Assembly: GCA_950022655.1 (NCBI GenBank)
Contig: OX465587.1
Span: 29,949,716 to 30,013,715, forward strand
Direction of reading: 5' to 3'
Source of the DNA: Alentia gelatinosa
Lineage: Eukaryota > Annelida > Polychaeta > Phyllodocida > Polynoidae
DNA: 64,000 nucleotides
The translations under genes and the position numbers were made by a program. Shown here one piece after another: positions 1 to 10,620 of this stretch. The stretch's first letter is position 1. Each line of letters begins with the position of its first letter. The notes beneath the pieces were generated by a model. It worked only from the letters and a program-made list of their open reading frames with translations. It did not search any database and was not told the origin of the DNA.

Positions 1-410
1 ATCTTATATTCCACAGAAGAAGTCTATCCTACCCCCACCCCCATCTCCTTACATGACAGAAGAACATAGAACCCAAAATATAGGAGGAACAAATTGACGA
101 CCTCCAAGTATAGCATGATCCTTGACTCTTTATGTTGACAAGATACTCCTTCGTCTGTCGGTGTGTGTGGCGCCCATCTCCATCTCCACGGGAGAGGACA
201 TGCCACAGTAACTGGGGGACTCCTCACACGTGTACTATGCCCAGTAGGCGGTCTGTTCATCCTCCAGGGGGCGGTAGTAGGCGTCGGGTCATGTCTTTAT
301 AAACATGGCTCCGTTATGCGTGCACCATGGTCTTGTACTCTGTCAACAAGATCTGCAATTTTTTTTTGTTCTGTAGAATTCGTTCCATAGGATTTTCTTT
401 TTATCACTTA

Positions 411-695
411 GGCCTGGCGTTCACCTACTATAATATGGCCGATATGGTCTACGATGCACCTCCCGATACAAAATCGAAATCGTGTCGGAAGGTCACCTAA
501 TATCGGGGCAGTTGACCACGTTTCTGCAATCAGACACCGATAAAACCCCATTCAATGCGTGGTGGATTGGCATGTCTAGACATTTGTCTACAATTTCTCC
601 TTTGCACCTTCCTGATATGTCTCCGATATTTGCTTTTTGTATCAGTGCCATGTCGGTAGGTCGAAATTTCTATCGTAGTAGGTGGACGCCAGGCC
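411..695. mobile_element. MITE family A, copy 1 (PIF/Harbinger-like)
   Basis: TIRs GGCCTGGCGTTCACCTACTA and its complement end GGTGGACGCCAGGCC, with target duplication TTA on both sides. The interior is largely palindromic with repeated CGATATG/CGATAT motifs; no transposase. Confidence 0.88.
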
Positions 696-740
696 TTAAT
701 AAGGATGCCTCTCACATCAGTGAATTTTGCAGAAAACTGT

Positions 741-1165
741 GAGGGGACAGAGCCATTGTTAGTTCATGAAGCAGTCACTAGGTGGTCGGGGGACAATACC
801 TGTATTCTGGCTCTTTGTTCTTACGAAATTCAGCTGCCTTTCGATGTTTTACCAAGGTTCCTTTGAATCTCTACACCGATCCCAGAGCAGGAAGATATAA
901 TGCTAAAATCCAGGACATGATGTTTTTCACTTGGAACACTTTATTTACATATGTGAGCAAGGCAAGAAAAGTGACATTTCCCAATTATCACTCACTTCTT
1001 TTCCATCTTCTTTAGTGAAGAACACCTACTTTTTCACCTCCTTTAGTGAAGAACACCTACTCAGGGGACGTCATGGCGGCGCAAATGGATCATAGGCTAT
1101 ATGCTGTATAAACATGGCTCCGTTATGCGTGCGCCATGGTCTTGTACCCAGTCAATAAGATCTGC
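741..1165. repeat. Dispersed repeat family C, copy 1
   Basis: Starts GGGGACAGAGCCATTGTTAG and ends in GGATCATAGGCTATATGC; other copies at 4087, 48843 and 50930. Its end (TATAAACATGGCTCCGTTAT) also occurs at 298-352. No coding capacity; type (SINE or LINE tail) unknown. Confidence 0.75.
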
Positions 1166-1263
1166 AATGTTTTTTGTTCCGTGCCATGGAATTTCTTTTA
1201 TTATTTTGCAAAGAGGCCTCTCACATAAGCCAGTATTTCAGACAGCTGTACGACAACAATGTA

Positions 1264-1405
1264 CAGTAGAACCCCGCCTAAGCGGGCACCCCACATTAAC
1301 GGACACCCCGCGTTAACGGACACCTTTACTCGGAACGGTTTCCTCTATAAGGTTTGGCCACTTTGGCCCGGAACGGAAGGTGTCCACTTACGCGGGGTTC
1401 TACTG
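1264..1405. mobile_element. Pogo/Tigger-like MITE (142 bp)
   Basis: TIRs CAGTAGAACCCCGC and its complement, interior with repeated GTTAACGGACACC, flanked by TA on each side. TA target and CAGT-type ends fit the Tc1/mariner-pogo group. Confidence 0.85.
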
Positions 1406-1833
1406 TACAGAGAAATCTTCCATAGGACATCCAGTTACATGAAGACATTGACGAGAATTGATCATTCCTGGTTTGAAATTTCTTTCCAACTATAAATGAT
1501 CGATTCTACGGAACGTAAACATTGCACAAAGATCTGTATTGTTTTCAATAGCCACTTTCCCTATTTATCCTTTTTTTGTCATAAAGGAAAGTAGGAATTG
1601 AGTTCTTATCAAGTGTAATTTTGTTAGTAACATAGATCAACAGTCTACTATAAGAAGTGAAGATAGATAACAAAGCATGACAGCAGCATCTTTGTTGAGT
1701 GTTATCTGCCAAAAAACCTATCCTCGAATGAGAAAAACACACTATTCTAGTTGTACACTGACATTATATATCTAGCATACTTCACGTGTCGCCCTTAAAC
1801 TGATTCCCAGGAGAGGCACTACTCTACCAATGA

Positions 1834-1990
1834 TATACGGAAACAGGGTTACTGCGGCTGTAGGTGATAAATACGCGGTAAAATAGACGATCAGATGAAC
1901 CGAGGCTGAAGGTAGAGGTTCATCTGATCGTCAAATGTACCAAGTATTTATCATGTACAGACACAGTCACCCTGTTTTTGTATTATCATA
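1834..1990. repeat. Foldback repeat family F (fragment)
   Basis: Inverted arms around GATCAGATGAACC / GGTTCATCTGATC; related sequence at 27720-28060 and 53136-53450. Confidence 0.7.
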
Positions 1991-2051
1991 TACCTAAAAT
2001 GGCCATTTTCAACTTCACTTTTGGACGATCGGTTGGGTTACGCCACCGTAA

Positions 2052-2756
2052 AAGCGGGCTCCCACTGTCCCGACACACTACGAAAAGGGCTACGATTGGG
2101 CTACGATAAGGAATTGTTCAATCGTAGAGCTATAGGAATGACTTTGTCGGAGTGTGCCGTAGTGTGTCGCAGTACGTATGAACGGGATGAAAAGAAGACC
2201 ACGGTTACGACACCGGCCACGATTTAAGAGGTGCGCCAACGTAAATCTCAGGTAGATAATCAACAACATATATTGGTAAAAAGTTCATTGAAACGTTCAT
2301 ATCCTATACTGAAAATTCTGGGGGGGGGGGGGGGGTGGGGGTGATGGGGGCCAGGAACCCGGGGAAGTCGGGGAGGCGGGGGCAGCTTATAACCGGGGTC
2401 AGCTTATAAGTGGGTTATATATGTTGTGGTTTTTTTTACAATTTTTATTAGGGTGTCTGTATTTTTGAAAATACAAAAGAGTATAGTAGAGAATGCTTCC
2501 GACACACTCCGACACACTCCGATAAATCGAACATGTTCGATTTTGTCGGAAGGCCTACGACATGGCATTTCTATCGTAGCACTATCGGAGTGTGTCGGGG
2601 GTGTCGGAGTGTGTCGTAGTACTCATCGGAACACAAAACACACTTCCACGATAGAGCCTTTCATTCCGACACAGATTCTATTTTTTCATCGGAACGCTTG
2701 TCGTAAGGCTATCGTAGTGTGTCGGAGGCGCAAATCGTGATAGTGGGAGCCCGCTT
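2052..2756. mobile_element. MITE family G (705 bp) with TAA target duplication
   Basis: TIRs AAGCGGGCTCCCACT / AGTGGGAGCCCGCTT, flanked by TAA. The interior has many CCGACACACTACGA-type subrepeats, a central palindrome ATCGAACATGTTCGAT and an unrelated middle with a G-run at 2321-2345. No transposase. Confidence 0.8.
2321..2345 (+). repeat. Poly-G run
   Basis: 17 consecutive G, then TGGGGGTGATGGGGG; a potential G-quadruplex and a likely sequencing weak point. Confidence 0.8.
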
Positions 2757-2759
2757 TAA

Positions 2760-3041
2760 TGCCTGGCGTCCACCTACTACGATAGAAATTTAGACCTACC
2801 GATATGGCACCGATACAAAAAGCAAATATTGGAAACATATCAGGAAGGTGCAGAATCGTAGACATCTGTCGAGACATGCCAATCCACCATACATTGTATG
2901 GTGTTTGTATTGGTGTCTAATCGCAGAAAAGTAGTCAACTGCCCCGATATTAGGTGACCTTCCTACGCGATCTTGATTTTTTATCGGGAGGTGCATCGTA
3001 GACCATATCGGAGCCATATCGTAGTAGGTGGACGCCAGGCC
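2760..3041. mobile_element. MITE family A, copy 2
   Basis: 282 bp, TIRs as in the family, flanked by TAA (2757-2759 and 3042-3044). The left TAA is also the right target duplication of the neighbouring family G element. Confidence 0.88.
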
Positions 3042-3049
3042 TAAATACT

Positions 3050-3155
3050 CCGTACGCCATGTACATACCCCATACACCACATATATACCCCATACGCCAC
3101 GTACATAACCCATACCTCATATATATACCCCATACGCCACATACACACCCCGTAC
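3050..3155. repeat. Short minisatellite (~20 bp unit)
   Basis: About five degenerate copies of ATACCCCATACGCCACGTAC. Confidence 0.75.
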
Positions 3156-3204
3156 TTGGATAACAGCGGTTGGTATTTCTAGTTTAACTCTTTCAGTCCT
3201 AGCA

Positions 3205-3290
3205 ATGCCTGGAGGCATTCCCACCCAGGGGACGAGGAATGCCTGGAGGCATTCCCACCCAGGGGACGAGGAATGCCTCCAGGCATTGTT
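3205..3290. repeat. 35-bp tandem repeat with inverted ends
   Basis: GAATGCCTGGAGGCATTCCC followed by ACCCAGGGGACGAG, just over two copies, then an inverted end GCCTCCAGGCATT. A related hairpin (TGCCTTGAGGCATTC) lies at 13083-13140. Confidence 0.75.
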
Positions 3291-4086
3291 TAAAAATATA
3301 TTTATGTTTATGTGTCATCATCATAAACGTTATGTTTTATGAGAAATAATGAATAGATTTACACCATTTTTTCACAATTAATAAAAAAATACCATGTTCA
3401 TCATTATACTCTGTGGGTATTCGATAAGTAACTATAGTAACTGGTATCTAAAGGTTGCTAAGTGACGCCCATACGACAAACAGACACCATACGGCGATAG
3501 TCTCGTCCCCATGGGGTTTATAGAGGTATTATGCCTCGTCCCATAGTGCCTGTGCTCTGCAATCAGGCTCGGACAGAAAGAGTTAAACAGCCACAGGTAA
3601 ATAATAACATATCATTTGGAATATCTTTATACATGGATGTCAATTCTAGAGGTGATGATTAGTGTTTCTTCCTAGTCAAGCTGCAAAATACCGCTCTAGT
3701 CGGAGATATATATTATAGATAAAAGATTGCACATTTAAGATATTACTTATCGATCAGTTAAGTATCAGTTTTAGGACTCTTTGTGGCTTGTAGAGTCTTC
3801 ATATTTCCGTAAATAATATCAGTATTTACTCGTACATTCTTTATGAAAGAAACCCCATCCCAACTCCCATCGTGCACCTGTTTTTGTTGTAACAACCTGT
3901 ACTTTGCACGTAAGCTTTTATTGAGATGACTTTGGTTTCTAGGTCTCTCACAGTTCCCATATTGAATTATAGTCAAAGTTCTCCTGGTCTTCGTAAAGAT
4001 CTGATAATCCCAAAGTCGGTATATTGACATTTGATATGTATATTGAATTCTGTTATCTGCAGCAAGAAGATAAAACTAAATCTATA

Positions 4087-4455
4087 GGGGACAGAGCCAT
4101 TGTTAGTTCATGAAACAGTCACTAGGTGGTCGGGGGACAGAACCTGCATTCTGCTCTTCGTTCTTACCAAATTCAACTGCATTTCAATGTTTTACCCAGG
4201 TTCCGTTGACTCTCTACACCCATCCCAGAGCAGGAAGATATAATGATAAAACCCAGGACATGATGTTTTACACATTAAACACTTTATATACATATGTGAG
4301 CAAGGCCTGAGTTTTGACATTTCCCAATTATCACTCACTTCTTTTGTACCTCCATTAGTGAAGAACACCTACTTTTTCACCTCCATTAGTGAAGAATACC
4401 TTCTCGGGGGGCGTCATGGCAGCACCCATGGATCATAGGCTATATGCCGTATAGG
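4087..4455. repeat. Dispersed repeat family C, copy 2
   Basis: Same sequence as copy 1 from GGGGACAGAGCCATTG to GGATCATAGGCTATATGC, with scattered differences. Confidence 0.75.
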
Positions 4456-4727
4456 TATCTATTTCTGATTTGATAAGGATAATCCAAACATCTAGCAAAA
4501 GCATCGCTCTATTTTGAAAACTCAATGATAAACCACAAGTATATCAACTTGTTCATAGATATGTAATCGCACAAGGGTAGCATTATTATCCACCAGTTAG
4601 ATATTCTAGTTTGACATATGAAATAGCAATTGCTAGATATAATTCCATTGCTGTCTCAAAAAAAAAAAGAATGTAAAGCATAACCCTCTGATTACTCCTG
4701 GTACTTCTGTTCCCTAGGCTTAATATT

Positions 4728-4975
4728 GGTAACTCATTCTCTATACCGCTACGAGTATTGCAGTTCGTTCTCCATGGTCTATGATGTCATATATCTGGTG
4801 TGTTGTCTGTTCATATAATGTGTACAGGGAGGAGAATACAGAAAGCAACTCGCTTTGGTCAAAGTAGTTGTTCTCCAACTCGTTTGAACTCTACATGCTT
4901 TGCCTCGTTCTGTGTTAAACTCATGGAGAATGCCTCCTTTGACCAGAACCTCTTGGTTTCTTCTTAAGTATATAC
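4728..4975. repeat. Dispersed repeat family B, copy 1
   Basis: Shares CTCGTTTGAACTC / TACGAGTATTGCAGT and GGTCAAAG-GTTGTTCTCC blocks with copies at 20938, 27055, 31930 and 58866. Non-coding. Confidence 0.7.
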
Positions 4976-5125
4976 TCTCCTTTAGGGTTTATAATAATTA
5001 ACCAATGTTTACGAGATATTCTACCCGAAACATCTTTAATTTGGGGATAGTTACCCCCAGTAGCGCTCGGTTTTGTAGTGTGTGGTTTCCACGGGATGAT
5101 GTTTCCCTTTGAAACAAGGATATAA

Positions 5126-5394
5126 GGCCCGGCATCCACCTACTACGATATGGCTCCGATATGGTCTACGATGCACCTCCCGATAATAAATTCAAATCGC
5201 GTCGGAAGGTCACCTAATATCAGGGCAGTTGACCACGTTTCTGCGATTAGATACCGATAAAAAACCCTTACAATGCGTGGTGGATTGGCATGTCTAGACT
5301 TTTGTCAACGATTTTGCACCTTCCCGATAGGACTCCGATATTTGTATCGGTGCCATATCGGTTTGTCTAAATTTCTATCGTAATAGGTGGACGC
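5126..5394. mobile_element. MITE family A, copy 3 (right end decayed)
   Basis: Begins GGCCCGGCATCCACC after TAA; the right end stops at GGTGGACGCT without the terminal bases. It sits at the end of a family B repeat. Confidence 0.75.
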
Positions 5395-5404
5395 TGTATA
5401 TGTA

Positions 5405-5640
5405 CTATATTCTGTGAAGGTTTGAGGAAAATGACATGGGTTTTACTATGTGAAAAAATACCTTTTAGAATTTCTATATATTCTAATATAAGATTATCAC
5501 AATATTGATCTATAAATCAAAAACTAGAACAGTGACACCCCAATTTTTAAGTTAGATATGTGTTCCACAACACTTGGAGATCATCATATCTAATTTTCAG
5601 GAAATTGACATGGGTTTTAATTTTCAAGCCAAATTGTCCG
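5405..5640. repeat. Fragment of foldback family P arm
   Basis: The blocks GATATGTGTTCCACAACACT and GAAATTGACATGGGTTTTAA match the arms of the 2-kb element at 14996-16996. Confidence 0.7.
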
Positions 5641-6030
5641 ATATGCCAAGAAGTAGCGTTCATCTGAGTGGCTAATATGGTGTTCAACCGAATGGAATAA
5701 TAAGCTCTTATACTTGTCTGTGAGCCGCTTTCGACTTAGGCTCAAAGCATGTTCTAATCTCCATAATCCCTGAGTTTCCTTGATGTTATGTGACGTTACT
5801 TAATAAGAACGGCTAAGTGGGTTGCATAAATACGGTATTAGGGGCAGGCGCATTTTGGTGCCAGATTCTCTAATAATGCCATCAAAAGCAGCACAGATTC
5901 CCTGCAGCCTGTGAGGAGGTGTTACGTAATGTTACCCCTGACAACATGAGACACGTTTCGTGGAACTGGCTGAAGAACTCCATATCAATCTCTCATAAGC
6001 CTTGAGAATCCACTGTCGCACAGTGACAGG

Positions 6031-6430
6031 GTGGCATCATTGAGATTATAGGACTCTTTGGGTTGCATTTATGTACGTCTTTAGCACGGGAGGCAGGCAA
6101 GTGGGTTCTCAAGGCTCTAAGCCTAGTTTGTTAAGAATTATTCTCCCATAGAACGTAGTGAGAGTACAGAATACCACTTAGAGAGTATTAGATCTTATGA
6201 GAGGGGTGCGTAGTGAGAACCTTGTACAGAATACGACTTAGAGAGTGTGAGATCTTATGAGAGGGGTGCACAGTGAGAACCTTGTACAGAATACGACTTA
6301 GAGAGTGTGAGATCTTATGAGAGGGGTGCACAGTGAGAACCTTGTACAGAATACCACTTAGAGAGTGTGGGATCTTATGAGAGGGTTGATAATCGTGTAG
6401 TGTAAACGCCAGTTTGCTGAACTCTCTCTG
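6031..6430. repeat. Repeat family I with 62-bp minisatellite, copy 1
   Basis: Flank GGTGGCATCATTGAGATTAT, then about four 62-bp units (GTGAGAACCTTGTACAGAAT, ACCACTTAGAGAGTGTGAGA, TCTTATGAGAGGGGTGC). The same flank and array recur at 62093-62510. Confidence 0.85.
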
Positions 6431-6499
6431 GAACCCGTAGTTGACAAGCCTGTCAGGACACACGATAATAACGATGTTTGATAAGGCAGACCGCAGCTG

Positions 6500-7163
6500 A
6501 GCTTTGGAGAACTATAGGCCAGGAAGGCATATCAGAGACTATTGTCGGATCCCGATTCAAATAGTGGTTTCTCTAAAAAATCTTATAGATTGACTTGTGC
6601 CTTTTATCTTATTAGTTTTAGTAAGCTTTTGTTTGTATATGACAGCTAAAGAACAAACATTCATTGGAATTACATTATAGAAATGTATTGTTTCCAATGA
6701 AGCCTTTTGTTTCTCCATTTTGCCGCCTACAATGACATAGCTTTGATTTATGGTAGATATCACAAAAAGGGGCCTTTTGCTACTTTTATATTTTCAAAAC
6801 AATAAGGTCCATTTTGACTTCTACTGTGAGAGCAACAAAAGTTTATTTATCGAAAATGATTATAAAAGAATTATCGTTTTAATTAAGCTGAGGTTTGACT
6901 TTGTTTCAATATGGAATACTGTAGAATATTCTCTCGTATTCTAGAAGTCAAATATTTTGCTTAAGTTTTAACACGATTTCTCAGAAAATACGTCAAAAAT
7001 AAATAATAGATAAATTCAAAATAAGTATGACAATAAAGCCTATAACGTCTGGTTTAATGTCCTACCTTTTGCAAATCTGTATCTCTCTCACAACCTAAAT
7101 TATGAGAATCTTTGTTTAACAAGTCAAAAATAAGTAGTTTTCAGTCGCCTATATGGTTGCGCG
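6500..7163 (+). repeat. Dispersed repeat J, copy 1 (~660 bp)
   Basis: Matches 53468-54135 in opposite orientation over its whole length, e.g. GACTTGTGCCTTTTATCTTA region and CAATAAGGTCCATTTTGAC. No coding potential seen. Confidence 0.75.
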
Positions 7164-8395
7164 GCCTATGGGCTTGTGTTCTATGAATTAGCCTTAGTTC
7201 TACTGACAAGTCAGCCATATTGGCAGAAATAATCAGTGGGCACCTTTTGACATGAAACATACTCCGTTAACCACCCAACTCCTGTTTTCTCCTGTTTATT
7301 CTTCTATTTATTCATTTTTATGTCATTTTTAAGAACTATTTTACATTCCTGATCTCATTGATTTCTCTTATCTGTCCTGAACAACTTCCCCCGGTTTTTG
7401 ATATTCGTCATAACAATATTTATTCATTGCTTGTGACTCAAGAGATTTGGGTTCGGGTCTGGAAATTTATCGATATCTGTTTGTACTGTGAGCAATTCAT
7501 TCGAATGATGGGAAACAAATATGAACATGATATTATCCACCACTAACCTTCCATATTATTTCAACCACAGATGAATGTCTGACAACGCCAGCTTATTCTG
7601 AACAACTTATTGAAGATTGCGTAATTGATTTTTCTTTCTAGCAAAATTTTTATTAGAGCGTGCTCGCTCGCCGGTATAAGTTGCCTTAAGGCTAGTGTGG
7701 TCACATATAGACTTCCAGTGTGTTGCAAGAACAGACTATCCCTTCGTTATCTGCAAGCTCTTAGCTCTGATATTGGGAAAGTAGCAGGGTGCCAGTGTTT
7801 TAGAGTCTTAGAGGCCTGCCCAACTGACCATGAGACATCATTCAAGACCGAAATACCTCGAGACTTAATGGAGGTTGAAATGTATGGATACGAGATTCAG
7901 GCATTTGCAGAATTTGTCAGGGTGCAAGTTCGTTCAGAAATTCATCTATTTACTGAATGTAACCAAACCTTTTAATTGTTATTCACGTCTGATTGGGCGC
8001 TCATTCACCAATGATGAACATACCATTTGCTCTTAGTTTCTTTCAGTCATACAATAATTTTGTTGATATATTTGTCATAACATGATAAAGGGAAAAGATC
8101 CTTAGACAAGTACATTGTTCGTTTTCATCTGCGAATACCTGTAGTCTTGCTTCTTTCTTCTTTTTGTATATATAATGTTTATGTTATTTGAATGATTATG
8201 AAAAGGACACTATAATAAGTCCCTAATTAATGATAAAGCTTATATGCTTTTATTTATATATATAAATCTTTATATATATATATTTATTTATTTAATCGGC
8301 TACAACACACATATATATATGTATGTATGCCCGTGATATCGTGTTTATATATCACGAAATTCAAAGTTTCATCTTGTGACATGAAACAGAGATCA
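7164..8395. other. Mostly unassigned AT-rich DNA
   Basis: No secure gene. An open frame of 116 codons (7625-7975, +) follows TTTTTCTTTCTAG and reads LSLRYLQALSSDIGKVAGCQ in part. It matches nothing I recognise and its codons are AT-biased, so it is more likely chance than an exon. AT dinucleotide runs lie at 8245-8320. Confidence 0.4.
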
Positions 8396-8399
8396 TACT

Positions 8400-8424
8400 A
8401 CAACAACAACAACAACAACAACAA
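8400..8424. repeat. (CAA)n microsatellite
   Basis: About eight CAA units. Confidence 0.9.
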
Positions 8425-8639
8425 AGACCGAAATAAGGTATCTTCATTCAAAATCACTTAGAGACGTAAAAGATGAACACTGTCAGAAGTATTTGAGACT
8501 GAGCCCTTGCCTGGTAAGGGGTCGTGGTGTTGGTTGGGGCTGACTGGTAAGGGGTCGTGGCGTGTTGGGGTCAGTGCGCCTCAGTGGGAGCAGGTGGTGA
8601 GCGGCTTACAGTCAGACAGTGAGTTACTCCTCTGTCCTC

Positions 8640-9000
8640 ACACACTTCACCCGCAAAGTCAATCACCTATGCGGTGCTAAGTGTATAAAGGCAGTTATGG
8701 GGTGCTATGCGTGTAAAAAGTTTGTCAGTGATTGGGTTCTAGGTGTATAAAGTCAGTTACCTATGTGGTGCTAAGTGTACAAAGTCAGTTACCTATGTGG
8801 TGCTAAGTGTAAAATGTCAGTCAGTTATGGGGTGCTGTGTGTCCAAAGTCAGTAAGTTATGGGGTGCTTTATGTACTAAGTCATTCAGTTAGGGGGTTCT
8901 GTGTGTATAAAGTCAGTCAGTTATGGGGTGCTGCATGCACAAAATCTGTCAGTTATGGGGTGCTGCGTGTACAAAGTTATGGGGTGCTGTTTGTATTAGA
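8640..9000. repeat. Degenerate ~30-bp minisatellite
   Basis: Repeats of GTCAGTTATGGGGTGCT plus GTGTGTACAAA with spacing of 30-45 bp; about nine copies. Confidence 0.8.
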
Positions 9001-9079
9001 TGCCTTCACCAGAAAGTCCTAAAGAGACCAATCTCTGCTGTGGTTATAGTATTTTATCCATCCTAGCATACTGTGCTCG

Positions 9080-9335
9080 GAGCCTCTCGGGAATGTTTGG
9101 AGCTGCTCAGAGCCGTTCGGAGCTGGTCGGAGCTGGTCGGAGCTGGTCGGAGCTGGTCGGAGCTGGTCGGAGCTGGTCGGAGCTGGTCGGAGCTGATTGA
9201 AGCTTTTAAAAATTTCTCGGGACTGTTTGGGATTACTCAGAACTTGGGCCTGCTCAGAACTACTCGGGACTGCTCGGAGCAGCTCGGAGCTGCCCGGAAC
9301 TGCTCAAAACTGCTCGGAGCTGCTAGAAGCCAGCA
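9080..9335. repeat. 10-bp minisatellite AGCTGGTCGG
   Basis: About eight perfect units at 9118-9195 with degenerate AGCTGCTCGG-like units on both sides (GGAACTGCTC, GGGACTGCTC). Confidence 0.92.
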
Positions 9336-9417
9336 CTAAGCTCATCTCACTATTGACTGCTTAGAGCTGTTGATTAGATCAGTAGACTGCGGGTCGCAGT
9401 GACAGGAGCCGACACTT

Positions 9418-9463
9418 TATAAGGCGCGGTCCAGGAGCGGTCCCTGAGGTACTCCCACAGATG
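9418..9463 (+). promoter_or_regulatory. TATA-like motif upstream of an ATG (speculative first exon)
   Basis: TATAAGGC at 9418 is followed 43 bp later by an ATG (9461) opening MDIARRPSVLIGLAAPP, which resembles a signal-peptide start. This would suit the missing first exon of the carbonic anhydrase gene 1.1 kb downstream. However, no GT donor of phase 1 follows before the C-rich array, so the link is weak. Confidence 0.2.
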
Positions 9464-9499
9464 GACATCGCTCGTCGTCCGTCTGTCCTGATCGGGTTA

Positions 9500-9890
9500 G
9501 CGGCACCGCCCTGCCTCCCACTCCCTCCCACCTCACTACAACCCCAATACCACCCTCCCCCTCCCACCCCACTACCACCCCCTCCCAGCCCCTCCCACCC
9601 CACTACCACCCCCTCCCAGCCCCCTCCCACCCCACTACCACCCCCTCCCAGCCCCCTCCCACCCCACTACCACCCCCTCCCACCCCCCTTCCACCCCACT
9701 ATCACCCCCTCCCACTCTCATCCCATCCCAAAACCACCCCCCCCTTCCAACCCCCAACTCCCAACCCCCTCCCACTCCCTCCCAGCCCCCTCCCACCCCC
9801 TTCTCACTCCCTCCCACCCCACTACCACCCCCTCCCACCCCACAACCACCCCCATCCCACCCGCCTTCCACCCCCTCACTCAGTAGACCT
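9500..9890. repeat. C-rich (homopyrimidine-like) tandem array
   Basis: Repeats of CCCCACTACCACCCCCTCCC with CCAGCCCCTCC variants over ~390 bp; almost no G on the plus strand. Confidence 0.92.
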
Positions 9891-9944
9891 GCCCTCCACG
9901 CTCAAAACCTCATCACTGCAGACTAAACTCGTCATTTTAGGCCG

Positions 9945-10330
9945 AGTTTCCACCTGCCAACAAAAACCCAACTGATAATTTTCACACTGTACAGAAGTCG
10001 GTTGGTGGTTCTCCTTGTGAAAGGTCGATGGTACATCATCAGTGACCTACACTGAAAAAATGTGATGGACGCTGACTGACTTTAGGTAGAAAAATGCGGA
10101 TTCAATCGATTCGCTCTGATTTCGTTGGCTGGTGCAGAAGTCGAAGCCAAATTGTATATGGTGAGAAGACAAAAATCATTTGACATTTCTGTTTCCACCT
10201 GACGATTATTGCACTAAATATTTCACATAATCGCTCATTGATGATATCATGATTGGTGGTCATAATCGGCGGGTCAAAACGCTGCACTAGACCCAGTTTA
10301 CACCTAACAATTTTGACTATCAATTATAGA
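9945..10330. repeat. Dispersed repeat K, copy 1
   Basis: Blocks GTCGGTTGGTGGTTCTCCTTG and TTCCACCTGACGATTATTG resemble 35150-35420. It is followed by a short family B fragment (10430-10515). Confidence 0.55.
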
Positions 10331-10596
10331 ATTAGGCCCATTATTACTCGTTCCCAAAGAAGTATCACACCCGCTCATCCATTTCTCAACCCCAAATATT
10401 GTTTGAATGCTTCGCAATATTCGCTCGACCATCGCCTCGTTCATATCACGCCGCATTCAAACTCCATGGAGAACGATGGCTGTGACCAAAATTTGTTGGG
10501 TTCTTCTTTAGTTCTTCATGAGTATTGTATACCTGTATATTATGGTGTTCATAATGTTCATCTAAATCTTACCATTCTTTTATTCTATACTTTCAG

Positions 10597-10620
10597 AATG
10601 GGGCTACACGGGAAATACTG
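10597..10620 (+). CDS. Carbonic anhydrase microexon (24 nt)
   Basis: This tiny exon encodes WGYTGNT plus split codons at both ends, the conserved start of the catalytic domain. The acceptor is a pyrimidine tract ending in CTTTCAG and the donor is G|GTAAGTAG. It begins with two bases of a split codon, so an upstream exon of phase 1 (signal peptide) must exist. It is separated from the next exon by 16.9 kb. Confidence 0.85.

Noticed and set aside
7625..7975. 116-codon ORF as a real exon
   Set aside because: Acceptor-like start, but no recognisable homology, AT-biased codons and no linked exon.
9461..9886. Pro-rich 141-codon ORF
   Set aside because: Apart from the first ~17 codons it is a translated C-rich tandem array; composition is explained by the repeat.
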